Assembly: GCA_027605045.1 (NCBI GenBank)
Contig: JAQFWX010000061.1
Coordinates: 1-64,000, forward strand
Source: Phallus indusiatus
Lineage: Eukaryota > Basidiomycota > Agaricomycetes > Phallales > Phallaceae
DNA: 64,000 bases
Direction: 5' to 3'
Below the pieces are notes generated by a model. It was not told the origin of the DNA. It did no database searches and saw only the letters and a list, made by a program, of their open reading frames with translations. Of this stretch, positions 12,154 through 26,772 are shown in pieces. Within the stretch, counting starts at the first letter, position 1, and each line of letters begins with the position of its first letter. The translations under genes and the position numbers were made by a program.

Positions 12154-12880
12154 ATGCCTCCACCACGTTGGCTGCGATTGATGTCAGAAAATATGGGTGC
12201 GAACAAAGCACCTAGTAAGTATAACACGACGTAATTCGTATCATTTGACGTGATCAAAATTAGGCTACACATTAGCAACCGTAGAAGGAGACGCAAATGG
12301 ATCACCATCACCTCGATCACGCTCAGTAATCCACCGCCAAATCTTGACCACCGCACCTACAAAACAGCTTCTGATAACCACGACAGATATACGAAGCCCC
12401 AAAGCGTCTCAGCTGGATTCAAACCATTCCAGCGAAGCGACCTTTTGGTTTCCAGACTCCCAAACTCAATTCCGAATTACCGCAAAGACGTATCTTCTTC
12501 CCCACCCAAATCACCCGTGGCGAAAATCATTTCCCTCTGAGATGCTAGCTGGAAATCGAGAATATGATTGGGAAGAGTACCGTTTGAACACATACGATTC
12601 TCTCTCGTCTTACCTTCGTGCTTCGTTCGTTCGCCCACCTCCGGGCACTCAAATGGAGAGTTACGATGAAGCCAACTCGTGGCCTCAGAAATTACCAAAA
12701 CGTCACGAAGCCAAGGGAGAAGACAAGAAGAATGTGGAAGAGGCGTTGAGAAATTTTGCCATTGTTGTACTTGACCCTGTTCACGTAGATTTTGTTGAGC
12801 TCGGTATCTATCCCAATAGGCGAACCGCTTGGAGTCTTATTGCAGATAATGTCTGGGTGGAACAGATACTTGTACCTTGA
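12154..12880 (+). CDS. pyridoxamine 5'-phosphate oxidase-fold (Alr4036-type) FMN-binding protein
   Basis: Two exons, 12154-12214 and 12264-12880, give 225 aa. The sequence follows fungal Alr4036/PNPOx-like proteins: SYTLATVEG and RSVIHRQ in the N-terminal strand region, a LLITTTDIRSPK motif typical of the family's flavin-binding split barrel, FWFPDSQTQFRITA, then the C-terminal signature PVHVDFVELG with PNRRTAW. It is probably a cytosolic flavin-dependent oxidoreductase of unknown substrate; not every family member is a true PNPO. The short intron has GTAAGT...TTAG ends and is phase 1. The gene starts 104 bp after the second reductase copy and its stop lies 114 bp from the convergent APC2 stop, so the 3' ends are tightly packed. 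Confidence 0.85.
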
Positions 12881-12994
12881 TCAAAAAGCTCAATTCGTTA
12901 TCGAAATCAAATTTTAGTGAAGAATATGTTGATATTAGATACATTGAGAATGATGCGTATTATATTGATACATGTATTAATGCAGTAATAAAAT

Positions 12995-15900
12995 TCAACC
13001 AGAAGCCCTCCCTGCAGCAGTCAAACTCCACATACCATTTTTCACAACGATGAGGCCTTCCCTTTGAGCACTCTCCAAGTATATCAATAACTGTTCCGGT
13101 GTGCGATCATATCCGGGAACAAATCTAAGCATACTGTTAATTCTATCCAGAGGCAAATTTCCAACATTCGTGAGCATGCCGCGAATAAACTAGACATATT
13201 TCGAAAATTAATAGATGACACCGTATAAAGTGTAAAAATTCATTGTTATTCACCTTCCAGTGTACGCGCATTTGTTCAGCCTGCTGCTGTTGTAAAATGA
13301 TGCTGTTGAGATCTTGGTCCTCTTCTAAAAGAGATTGATTGTCAGCTAAAAGCTGGCTCAACAAGACAAGTTCTTGAAATCTCACCCATACGTTGAGCTT
13401 GTTCACGAGTCTGACTCTTCTCCCGAGAAATCTCTAAAAGATGGTATTGTCCTTCAGGCTCTTCCATCAACACGCCCTTATCAATCCAGACGTTTAAGGC
13501 TTTTACGGTAGGCGCGGAGTCAATAGATCCCAAATGCGGTAAAAGTTCGTCCACAGTCCAGACATCTGGATAAACAATGAACTTTTCTAACATCTCAGTA
13601 ATAGTGTTGATTACCTTTTTCAGAGAATAATTCGAGAATAGCTGCCTCTAGTGGGGTCGCCTCTGTTTCTATCTTACGGTCTTGTAATTCTATTTCCAGA
13701 TGTACCGAGCCAAGGTGGGACAACCAGCGAAGTTGCTTGTCTGGTTTGAAAATCTCGAACTCCTTTGAATAGTTTTCTTGTAGTCTACGAAATGCATGAA
13801 AACCAATAATATATATATCAGATTGTCTTACTCTTTGAATTGGCCAGGCATCTTGAGAGTATTATTTTGAAGTGATGGCCAAAAGTTTGCGGAGATGATA
13901 GTGGGATGAATAGCCGACTATTGAACTATGTTAACTGCGATGCAAATGACGATGAAAGACGACAAAATGAAAAACCTGGTCTCGAGATTGAATATGTTGA
14001 TCAATTCTCCTAGAATCGCTCATATCTCGCAACATCACTTCGCAAACCTGTAATGCTGCATCACCAAAACGTAGTTTCAAAATTTCGATATTTTTTCTCT
14101 GAAAAAGGGTTCAAAGTCAGAAACGGCATATATTCCAAACAAAATAATCAGTACATACTTCTCTGTCATCGTTCCCATCTTGTATAGTCAGCAAGCGCTG
14201 AGCAAGAAGAACCTGTAGCTCCTTGACGAAAAGATCTTTGGAATCATAGATGCTGACGAGCGTTGTGAGAACATCGGCCGGCTTATTCGCTCGGAAATCT
14301 GAGAAGAAAGTTAACGCAGCTTTACACGAGGAAATCTTATCAAACCTACCGGGTCCAGCGTCAATCGGCTCAGGTTCCCAGTTAGGTTCTGTATAGTCTT
14401 CTACAGAACTTTGCTGTAAAGGTACGGCCTGCTCGTTCTCGTCCAAAAGATCTCCACCTTCTCCGACCAACGAGGATACAATGTTCCGGATAGTGTCCGG
14501 CCGTTCGCTGAAGAGGTCTTTGTGAGCAATCTACGGAAACGGACTGGAACAGTAAATCTGTTCATACCGCAAATAACGACGGATCGGATCGGCTACTTTG
14601 TACAACAAAACCCCTGGTGGGTCTATAACCCTAAGACAACGGATAGTTGAAACATATTGAGTCAAGATATCTTTCGTATCGGCACCAGGATGAAGAAGTC
14701 GACGGTTATTCCTAGAAATGGTATACACGAATACTTCAAAAATGAACACTAAATGAAACGCACAGCTTTCGCAAAGCTTTGACTAACACGATGCGATCGT
14801 CTACTTTAGTCAAACATTCCTGGCACAATGATCATGACAGCGTCAGCATCCGAATCAAGCGGAATCATGTGTGCGGTACCTTGATATCCAGTAAGGCAGG
14901 CATTGAATCAGGATAATCCACTATTATATCGAAAAGTTCAGACATTCTAGGTTAATGAAATTCAGCTGTGAGCAAAGAAGAAACCGAGATTGTTTTAACC
15001 TGAGATTGCACAACGTTTTGCAGAGATGGTAATCCAGCCTTGTCAGAACGTTCGAGACGACTATCCGCACCTCTTCCGCTGAACATCAACTTAGCTTTTG
15101 AATAAGCTATCATCATCAAAATAGATAGCTTACGATTAGCCAACCCTCTAGCATAAGGTCTCGAAATCCACGGCACAATACTATCAACAAGCCATTTTTT
15201 CATCTCGGGAAGCAGCTGAGCATCCCAAGAACCTGGACAAGTCTTGTTAACCTTCTCTTCGATGAGACTGTTGATACACGCCGTAAGCTGCGAATCGTAA
15301 CGCTCAAGGAATCCGAGAATGTCTAAAGCCCCGAATAAAGCTGCGTACTGCGAAGGTGGGCCTACTGTGACGACAGGATTCGGGTGTTGAAGCGAAAGAT
15401 GCGAAAGATTGGGATGGGGGAATGTACAGTCAGGGAATTCGGTGTTGTCTCCATCTGGAGGTAAAGGAGAATTCGTAACGGCACATCGTAGAAGATCTCG
15501 TAAGGCCTCAGGAAAGAAGTCGGGTAGGTGCGAGTATACCATGGCAAGGAATGAACGATGGTATCGATGTGGAAAAACAGCCCCAAGGCTGGAAATTCGC
15601 GTTACAATTTTGCCTCGTGCGATAGATAAAGCATTAACATACATTGGAGATGGACACCAGAGGGTATGGATTTCTGACAGACGGTTGATAAACAGGTATA
15701 TAGTCCGAGCACTCTTCGTCGCCTAAACACCCACTGTAGCGTTACCTAAAAAAACAAAGTAAAATTCTGTACAAACCTGCCACGTATACATATAATGGTC
15801 TATATTGGACTTGAGTTCCAATTCTTTTTCTTGGAGCATGCCTTATGACAGTCTTAGCCGCAAGCCTCAGCGATAGAAACAGGCAATCTTACTGTGGAAT

Positions 15901-16259
15901 ACATCTAAAGTTGCAGGCATCCATCGCTTTTCAGTCAATGACTGGATTGAAACTTTCACCCTTTCGATAAATTCAGGTTCTAGAACAAAAAATTGTTTAG
16001 ACATCTCTCGGACCATATAGCAAGTTGTCTCACTGAATTGCTTTCGGGTGTCGGTGATACCTGGTATTCTCATGAAGAAGTTGACCATATCCCATGCCTA
16101 TATTAGATATTAACTTCTTGAGATAATGTATAGGAAGAAAAACTCGACTTCATGAACGTCTCTTATTCCACGACTGCCGTCTGAATTGGGGCCCTGATAG
16201 TAGTTGTAGTAGTGCTGCCACTTCTGCTGAACAGCTTTTTCGAGAGATGTTTCCGACAT
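12995..16259 (-). CDS. APC2: anaphase-promoting complex subunit 2 (cullin-like)
   Basis: Scaffold cullin of the APC/C ubiquitin ligase, acting in the nucleus at mitotic exit. The ATG is at 16259 (MSETSLEKAV); first exons are about 16149-16259, 15893-16097, 15777-15841 and 15000-15722. Cullin-repeat segments include LFDIIVDYPDSMPALLDIK and LLHPGADTKDILTQYVSTI (strongly APC2-like), then KPADVLTTLVSIYDSKDLFV, LRFGDAALQVCEVMLRDM, the cullin-homology region (LPGQFK-like MPGQFKE, TPLEAAILELF, WTVDELLPHLG) and the C-terminal winged helix (MLTNVGNLPLDRI...MLRF). About 10 or more short introns. At one junction, 14946/15000, no GT-AG pair keeps the frame; a GC donor after CCATCTCT would give PSL-MSELF. 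The 3' end converges on the PNPOx-like gene. Confidence 0.9.
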
Positions 16260-16551
16260 CCTCGTCGAAGAAGGCCTCTCCACAATTATTTCAAGATGAG
16301 ACTTGAATTCAAGTCAACGAGGGGACGAATGAAGACAAAAGATTCAGATGAACAAGCGCGTTACGTCACGCGCAGATCAAGAACAGATTCGTGTTTGATT
16401 CAAAGAATCATAAGTAAAGATTTAACATCTTAATTCACTGATCAAATTCATAACCTCAAAAGAAAGAAAGAAAGCCAAATCCCAATAAAATTAAAGAATA
16501 CGAAAGAACGAACGAAGGTAGTATACAGAATATTGCACAGTACTAACTCAT

Positions 16552-19481
16552 CTAGTAACAAAGTTCACATACAAATTGACTCCACAGTCCAGATCTAATA
16601 ATAATAGATAATAAATCATTCCTTGCGCGCAATAAAAATACGAAGGGAACGGCTAATAGGACGACGACGTTTAGGACGTTTCGGTTTCTTTCCTCTTCGA
16701 TGTCAAGTTGGCGACGATGTGTCTCCCACCTCTCCACAGCTTCGTCGAATAGCTTTCTATCAGATTTTTTGGGAGATGGCAATATACCCAAAGGAAACTG
16801 CAGTCGAAGTAAATCGGCCAATGCGATCTTATCTTGCATATCCCTACAAAAGCAAACATTAAGCATGGTCATCAATACCGCACCTCATTACAGAGAAAAA
16901 GAAAAAGACTTCGACGTACAACTGGAACCGGACTAAACAATCATCCCACTCCTCTCTGACTAACTCGGACAAACCCGCCATCGGTGTATTCTTCCATCGC
17001 CGCGGATTTTTCTGGCAAGTCTGTATGAACTCCCACATCTCCTCTGCGCATGCCAAAACCTCATTCACATGAATAGCAAGATGCATACTCAGCATCCGTT
17101 CGTCAAATCGCCACTTGTCATTCGGTAAGCGAAGGACACCATCCGTAATCATATTGATTGGTCGGAAAAACGGTTCAGGTGGATGTGGTGAGGGTTGGTC
17201 GCTATTCGCGCCTGGTGACTCGGCAATTCTGGAATGGTACGACTTTCTGCGGGTCGCAGTGGGTTTCGTTGGGTCGGCTGATGCGGCAAAAGGAGCGATT
17301 GGAGCGTGAAGAGATACTGAGCGTTTCTTCTGTCCAGTCTTTTTTTGCGACCTTTTTGGGAAAAGCAGTTCGGTTTGCTCGTGGGTGCAGACGTCTATTT
17401 GGGTCATCAGCATCTTTTTCCATTTAATGAACGTAATAACATTGTCCACACCTTTAAAGTGATAAACAAGCATCGAGCTTAGCAATGAAAGAGGTAATAG
17501 GTTGATGAACCGCGAGGCATGGAGTTCATTGTAAGCCGCTTCCAGAATCGAATGATCCCGTGGATTCAAAATAGGGTTAATGAGCGGATGAAACAAAGAA
17601 TCTTCCGTCCCATTTGGGTTTCCTCCGACAGTGCCTTTACGACCTGGCGGTCGTTCATCCACCGATAAGCGAGACTTTTGTCTTTCAGACAAAGCCGAGA
17701 TAGTCATTTGTTGGACCTGTCGTGACTTTGCGTCGCGGTCGTCTCCTTCGCCCTCCCAAAACTGTATCGGGACATCGCCCTTAACCCGAGGAGAAGTATC
17801 CCGAGCAAGAGCAAAAGCTTGTGCCTCTTTTTCAGATTCAACGTTTGTTGTCTCTCCCAAACTAACCGAATCTTCATCACTAGAATCACATTTGCTTTCA
17901 CAAGAGACCGATCCAGGGAAAAACAAGTCTTCCTCGACCATCTCGAAAGCTCCACCGGTCATTAAAACCCTCGTGATTTCATCCAACAACGCTTCCCATT
18001 GGTTCTCCGGAACACCTCTTGCTATTCGCCTGACGTGCACGAAATCAAACTCGCCATCTTTAAAAGGTAAAGGTTTGAGGAAGTTGGCGGTGACCCATTC
18101 AACGCGTAAGGCGAGTGAAGGATCCCCCAAGTGCTTGAGGTTTGGTTGTATTGAGACAAGGTCGAGGCCCACGAATGTAGTATCCTTCAAATGATGTTAA
18201 TGTGATGCACGCCCTGGACCAATTATCACTTACTTTCCACTCTTGTGCACATTGAACAACCCAGGATCCAGTCCCGCATCCCAAATCAAGAACGCGCTTG
18301 GGCTCAGTTGTAAACGGAAAGAAACAACACTTCTTCACTAAATGAAACTCGAATAATCGCGTCCATTCATCACTGCAAGAAGAGAATGAGCAATCTAGGA
18401 AATAAAAAAAACGGGTCTGATTAGCTCACAAATCGAGAGTTTTGTGCTCGTAATCACGGGTATAAGGAGCTTCATCACGGGGTATGGAATGGTACCGTTT
18501 TGCATTTTTGATAGTGAACCCACGTGAGTGAGCCTCTTTTATTCTACGCTTGAACGACTCTACAGGTGTTTCCTTGCGATGAGCAACATTTTTTGAAACA
18601 CCGTGGTGAACAGGAGCAAAAGGCATGACAGTAGCATGCATCGCTGCGTGCCCTTCTGGCATACCGTAGATATTGAAAGCACCCCCCAGAAATGATTCCT
18701 GAGTATGAGAGTGCTCGGGTCCTGTTGCTGAAGGAGCAGTATTCGATCTCTTTTTTTTGTCAGGTTCTGCGTGATGCCCGTTGGTTGGGTGAAAACTGGA
18801 CGGAGGATGACGCGAGCGAGCTGATCTAGGTGTACTTTCGTGGGGATGATGGGTATGGCCGTTTCCGTGATGAAAGTTGTTTTTGACAGGAGAATCCTCT
18901 AGGTATGAGGCATTGGAATGGAGAGGAGGACCAGGATCCGTCTTTATATGCCTTGAACTTGAATGTGAGATCGCTCTCAAATTCGAAGATGGTTTGGGTG
19001 TCAAAGTGCCTTTGGATGATGAAGATGAGGCCGAATGCGTAGATGCAACAGGATGCAAAGTTCTTGATGGTGGATCAACACTCCTAGATCTCTCAGACCT
19101 CGAATGCTCAGCCTCCTTCTCCTTTTCCTTCTCTTTTTTTCTCCCAAACCAATTCCCATGAAAAACATGGATATTGCTGTCCTTGTGATGGTCCTTTTTA
19201 TGCTGCTGCTGCGCATGCTCTCCGTTCTGCGAAACTGCCCGTGGGGTTCCAATCATACTGCCGAGTATACTGTATGGTGTTTCAAAAGACCATAGTGGAG
19301 GGATATAATCACGACTGGAATGTTGTTGGGACCCTAATGGCGGATCGGCGACAGGAAAAGCAGCAGCAGCAGCAGAACTTTCTGAAGATTTCACAGAGAC
19401 AATAGCCGTCCCTGGAGAACCGGCGATAGCTGCCGGAGGTTTTGAGACATCGAGACTGGAACGCACAACGCTGGGTGACAT
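16552..19481 (-). CDS. SAM-dependent methyltransferase with long disordered N-terminus
   Basis: Four exons (18430-19481, 18234-18372, 16920-18184, 16552-16843) give 915 aa. Residues 1-350 are low-complexity: Ser-, His- and Lys-rich with KEKEKEKEAEH and many HH/HP pairs. The class I methyltransferase fold follows: motif I RVLDLGCGTGSWVVQCA at about 380-395, then TFVGLDLVSIQP, FDFVHVRRI and GGAFEMVEEDLFFPG. This resembles the fungal LaeA/UMTA type, but the real substrate is unknown. The C-terminal half has long Ser/Pro-rich inserts and a late helical region (MLSMHLAIHVNEVLACAEEMWEF). The last residues hold a hydrophobic stretch (VLNVVVLLAVPFVFLL) after a basic acidic helix, suggesting a tail anchor. 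Tandem to APC2, about 290 bp upstream of its start. Confidence 0.8.
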
Positions 19482-21279
19482 GTCATTCCAGTGAACAACA
19501 AGAACGATGGGATAAGAATCGCGTTTAAAAACGAATGTGGAAGAACGCGTTTCGAGCGTCGCAGGGAGAGAAACCGGGACCCGCCCTTTCTGTGGGATAA
19601 CATCACCTTAGCATCGGATTTGAGAGGGTATCTAGTCTCGTCACACTCGTCACGATTATTTCGGCCATCCCCGAATCCCAACATACTTGATCCGTCATCT
19701 CATCTCATCCCAGGCTCAGGCTGGTGCCTTGGCAATGTCATTGTAATTTGTTTTTGTTGCTTGTTCGTCTCGCCAAAATTGTCAATATGAGAGATGTAAC
19801 TAAAATCAAAATCATTGTTAGATAGCACATGGTCCAGCTATGCAGATGGCACAATCACCACTTCGATCTGCGATTTCCGAGAGAGAGCAAGTGAGAAAAA
19901 AGACAAACAAACTGACCGCTCACCCCGGTTCCGGCCACGAAGACAGATATTTTGTCTAGATTTTCTCCATTTTTTCAGTAGCCGTTTGTTTGGGGTTATA
20001 CCGGTATTTCAAAAGAAAATACATACGCACGGATATTACTCGCTTTGGATGATAGCATATGATAGCCTGAGTGCATACCTTACTTCCAGAGGAATCGTCA
20101 TTTCTGCTCTGTCATCATTCATCGGAAGTACACCTCAACTCCGAAGTTTCAATATGTTGTGCCAGCCTATGCCAAATATCAACAATCTCATTCAGCGGTA
20201 TGTTGCGCGCATGTATTCTCCCTTCTCCTAAGCTAAATTTTTTGACCCGTCTAGAATTGCTTTGACTTTTTTTCTACATCTTCAAAATCAAACGTTCCTG
20301 ATGCCTTGAAAAAAATTGACACACGAGCACGTAAATAGGCTCACCCTACATCTGGCCAGACTTGACCCAGCTCAGGTGCTCTCGTAATATGTATACATAT
20401 AATCGGCAATCTCAACTTTAGACCGGCATCCCTGCGCTGAGCCCTGGACTCATTCACCGTCGAGCAGAATATTCCACGATGCTCGGACCATCAACAATTA
20501 AGGGCAATAAAAAGGGCTCGACGGAATCGCATGGAAACATGTATGTACATAGTTACCATGTAAATGTATGCAGGTCCAAATCTCCCTCCGGAATGTGCAT
20601 AAAACGTTCCGGTGAAAAACTTGAGAGGTCATGCATTAATATGTAGTGTATTGGAGTAGACTTCGAATTTTAAGCTTTTAGCTCCCGAAATAACCGGCAT
20701 TTTTGCTTGTGCTCCGTGCGACCACAGGCGACCACTAGTGACCACTAATAGGACTTTTCAGTTTGCATTGCTGCATGTGTATTTCGGAACGTGTATTGCC
20801 ACGCGCGTTGACGAAATGTTCGGCGGCAATACCCAGAATATACCATTAATCTTTCCGAGGATCAACCATTTAGAAAAACGGTTGAGATAGTTAACCCGGT
20901 CGCTGATTCCCTTCCAGTCGTCGGTCTTCATCAAACCAACGTCATTTACGCTTGCATGCGAATTTCAAAAAATAAAAACTGAAACGTCTATTGGGTGGTT
21001 TCAGAACACCGTAGGCACGGTTTCTACACCGCGTGATTTGTAAATCGCCGTTACTTCGTGCTAGTAAAAGATTGGCGTCGGAGAAAGGAGCTGTTCCACG
21101 CAAGTCAATCGACGGGCTTTGAGATCTTGAGCTCCACTTTAAATTGAATACTGGCACAGGGTAACAAAAGCTTCGAATTGAACATGATTTTTTTGAGATA
21201 GCTTCTATTTATGACACTGGAAAATTTTACACTTGACTTTGACTTGCTTAATTGTGTTTGATCGTGAACGTCTATGGTT
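19482..21279. other. intergenic region between methyltransferase and enolase
   Basis: About 1.8 kb with no convincing gene. It holds the promoter of the methyltransferase and the 3' side of enolase. A local direct repeat (GCGACCACTAG... GTGACCACTAATAG) occurs near 20728-20750. Unusually long for this otherwise compact window. Confidence 0.5.
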
Positions 21280-23149
<1,870 letters not shown>

Positions 23150-23631
23150 TGGATGCAATGAATTGGGGTGGTGGAAGGTTGTGGAAGAGAGAGAGAGACT
23201 CCGTTAGCGCGCGCACCTGAATCGATTGGAGAGAGTGGGGCACCCACTGGCACTGAACCAGATATACACTAGCGTTTAATTCTCTCTCTGGACTCGAGCA
23301 TGCACCCAATGACGGCAGTCCGTCGGCTGTCCTTGAGCTTCAGCAACGACTCGGAACGCGTTGAATATATTGATGGCTGATGATATAATGTTATATATAT
23401 ATTCATATTTCGCTCTTAAACATGCGTTGTTCCTGGACGGCAAGAGTAGACAGATTTCTAGATAACACCGGTAATCATAACTTTATCATACAACTCAGCG
23501 GTAATCGCAGCTGTGCTGTGCCGCTGGTGCTGCGTAGCGTAGCGTCCGGAAGTACAAAAACGCTGACGGACAGCGGAGTCTGAACAACAACAAACCCCCT
23601 GTAGTCTGACGACGACGACGACGACGACGAG
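23150..23631. promoter_or_regulatory. divergent promoter region between enolase and IST1
   Basis: A 482-bp region shared by two outward-facing genes. It contains CT-rich tracts (on the enolase strand) near the enolase ATG, typical of highly expressed fungal glycolytic genes, and AT-rich TATATATATATT near 23393-23402. Confidence 0.5.
23608..23630 (+). repeat. GAC trinucleotide microsatellite
   Basis: Seven GAC units plus GA lie directly before the IST1 start ATG (23632), within the 5' leader. Confidence 0.85.
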
Positions 23632-24904
23632 ATGGTCCAGTGGAATGCGGCAAAGACTAGGGTAAATGAAACAATATATTTTTATTTTTTCTTTGTTGCT
23701 CACTCTTTACTCAAGGTGCAGCTCCGGTACGACATTGACTTCCTCCGCTACCGCAGTCACAAGCATATCGATGTAACCTGTTGATTTGGATTATCACAAA
23801 TAGGCTGGCAGTCCAGCGTCTTCGGATGCTTCAAGAGAAGAAAACCGCTCAGGCGAAGAGCTCTCGTCGCGATATCGCCACTCTCGTTGAGCGTGGCAGA
23901 CTTGAAACCGCACGCATCAAAGTTGAGAATATTATTAACGAGGATATTTATGTTGAATTACTCGAGTTGCTCGAACTCTATTGTGAACTCCTCATCGCCA
24001 GATTCAATTTTCTGGAAATAAGGTGCTTCTCGTTATTCACCATTGCGCCCTGTTATCTAATATCTCCTAGTGGCAAGGAGCCCGATCCAGGCATCTACGA
24101 AGCCGTCTGTTGTCTCATCTATGCTAGCCCTAGGACAGAACTCAAAGGTGAGTGGTCAATACAATGAACGTTTGTGAGTCACAATCGCAATGTTTCTCAT
24201 AGTAATTTCGAATATTAGAACTCCACATTCTGCGCGAAATGTTAATGTACAAATTCGGCCGTGATTTCTCTCTGGCTGTCATGGAGAACCGTGATAATTG
24301 TGTTAGCGAACGAGTAAACAAGATCTATTCGTCATTTTACCGATATTATAACTCTCGTACTCCTAGGTTACGCGGAAACTAGCTGTTGCGGCTCCCGATG
24401 CTAATCTGATCGAAGCTTATGTCGAAGAAATTGCGAGGGGCTACGGCATCGAATACGTACCTCGAAGTTCTCGCGAGAAAGACAACGGTCCTAGTTCTTC
24501 GGAAGAAGGTGACCAACCTGAGGGAAAGGTTTGTCACCACTAAAAAAACCCTCGCATTCTCTAATAAAGCCGACTTCATCCAGGTTCCTAGTTCTTCTGT
24601 CATCGATGAGAACGCAAAAAAAACTGAAGAAACACCTGAAGAAGAAGTTCAATCTAAGCTGGACGCAAATGTGACTGCTTCAAAGCTACCTACCGTCCCA
24701 GGCGCTCCTCCTCCTACGAAGGATAAGGATATAAGAAATGTATCACCACAACCCCCGCCCTATGTACCTTCCGAAAAACCGTTGAAACCCGCATTAAAGA
24801 AGAATGATTCCACGTCCTCAACTGGAGAGAGCAATAAACCACCCCCGGCTGGAGATGATTTCGTGTCTTTAACGGAGAGATTAGCCGCCCTCAAGAGACG
24901 ATAG
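23632..24904 (+). CDS. IST1: IST1-like ESCRT-III regulator
   Basis: IST1 proteins bind ESCRT-III and Vps4 and regulate multivesicular-body sorting on endosomes. The N-terminal IST1 domain reads MVQWNAAKTRVQLRLAVQRL, KKTAQAKSSRRDIATLV, RARIKVENII-like ARIKVENIINED, VELLELLELYCELLIAR, EAVCCLIYASPRTELKEL and MLMYKFGRDF. The first exon is 30 nt (23632-23661), the second is an 11-nt micro-exon (23716-23726), and the third starts at 23802. The middle is followed by a Pro/Lys-rich linker (PPYVPSEKP) and a conserved tail DDFVSLTERLAALKRR, which resembles an MIM-type helix. At least six introns. Divergent from enolase; a GAC repeat abuts the start codon. Confidence 0.9.
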
Positions 24905-26210
24905 GGCTTTTCCTGTGAAGGGTTCCTCACCCCCTTGAAGGGTGCTAATGGAACAAGTATGGATAGGGTTTTTTCATTCTCTCGTATCATTTCAATCTGT
25001 GAAGGTGTAATTTCTATTGCGGTCTATTGCTGTACATTAACTGTGGAACTTATGCAGCTTTTTTTGCAACTTTATATGCGTAATTGTGTGCTTCAGTCGC
25101 CAGCAATTACGGCAATTACGGCATCTCGTATTCACGTTTGAATCTTCTGTTCTTAGCCAAATGGGTCGTGAATGAAGAAAATTGACTTGCGCAAACGAAA
25201 CTTAATTATTCAAAAAGGGTAATGCTACTGTCGAATTTGAGTTCGACTTACAAACGTGTGAGTGATTGACGCCAAGATCCAATAATCACCAAGCCCTTGG
25301 CCAACGCAAACTTGGGGTTGAATAACGTCAATTTCAGACAACTCACATCGTGGCAAAGGTTCTAAAGAATGATAGCTCTATCTTGCGTGCTTTTTTGATT
25401 CTTCGCTTGGCCCGCGAAGTGGAGATGATTCGAGAAAAACTTTGCCTAAGTCTGATAAGGAAGCTCGAGGAAGACAATATATCTTTTATTTTCAGAGATA
25501 ACGCATTCTTCTTCATTGTTTAGTGATAAACTCTCCGAGACTACCGAACATGATTTGAGGACGAAATAGCTCGGTCAGTCCGTATTGCCGATCAAAACAT
25601 CAGATTTACAGCTCACTCAAACATGAATTAGAGCATAAACTGAGTGTTAGATTATAATATGGCATTTATTTGAGTCGGCTTTGTCCCGCTGGCGCACTAG
25701 GAGAGAGACTAATACCGATTCTAAAAATAAAAGTCGCGTAGCGCTGCATGAGCGACTGGAGAGATTTTTCATGACCTTCTTTAATTTTTCAAAAACGATC
25801 TCTGATATCGATATTAAAAAGACTACACCATCATCATCATCATCGTCAAAAAGGGGACCTTACGCTATCTCTGATCTCAGACGTTGACATCTTGGAATGG
25901 AATCAATGTCGAATCGATCGTTAATCTGCTATGTTTACTATTAGCTATTAGAAAACGAGGATGTTTTTCCGAATAAATGTAATAACATGAGATTGACGAA
26001 CCGTATCCACCTTCTAGTTTTGAGTGATTTCCTCGTTGTCAACTTGCTTACTTATTGCCCAACCACTGGCAGTAATAAATGGTGAACCTTGTCGTCATCA
26101 CACACTCCGGACCGAACAAGAGAGAACAATGCCATAACCTCGAAGCGGAAATGCGAAAAAATGAATTTCATTTAGAAGACATGGCGAGTAAACGTCTGAT
26201 TTGTTGCTTC
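24905..26210. other. intergenic region
   Basis: No gene recognised. The sequence is AT-rich; an ATCATCATCATCATCG trinucleotide run occurs near 25828-25845. Confidence 0.45.
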
Positions 26211-26212
26211 CT

Positions 26213-26772
26213 GGGAGTCAAGTTTTCAAACCCTTTGCTGCCCGAATTATGGCGGAGTTTGAAACTCGCTTGGCGCAATTCACCCGGAACCAATAGCTCT
26301 CCGACTTGTGAGAGTATTTTGACGATATCTGTTCGATGTTCATACCTCGATATGAAAATATTGGCTACAACTTCACCCATGGGTCATTTTTTTATTGAAA
26401 AAGACCGGGTAATCTATTTATTACACCGGTACGCGGACCTCCACATCACACGCAGAGAGCCTGATAGGAAAAACGCACTGTTCAAAAAATGCAAGATGCA
26501 TTCATGTCTATTTTTGAAGATCGGTTACCTCCAATCACACGAGTTTGTTTTTCTCGGTTTTTAAATCCTCAAACAAATTGAGGAAAACATACGACGCATG
26601 GTCTGACCTCAACGCCGCATTTCAGTGGTAATGAATTTTTTGCCGACATGAAAACCTCTGTTTTTTGGAATAGGAAGAGTATACGAGGGGTATTGTTATC
26701 AATTTTAGAAGGTCGCCCTGTGACCTTTTATGGTTCAAAATCCTTTCCTCTTTCATGCAATATGCAAAAGTA
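26213..26772 (+). pseudogene. decayed protein-coding relic
   Basis: One frame shows protein-like segments separated by stops: LLPGSQVFKPFAARIMAEFE..., EYFDDICSMFIPRYENIGYN, MQDAFMSIFEDRLPPITRVC and, after a break, GNEFFADMKTSVFWNRK with ILEGRPVTFYGSKSFPL. Interrupting codons near the start are TAG and TGA, compatible with C-to-T change of CAG and CGA. No start, no intact length and no family recognised. The segments read as composition-normal protein, which is why I do not call this chance. Confidence 0.35.

Noticed and set aside
18877..19161. Open frame on the plus strand opposite the methyltransferase N-terminus
   Set aside because: Shadow of the low-complexity His/Ser/Glu coding sequence on the minus strand.
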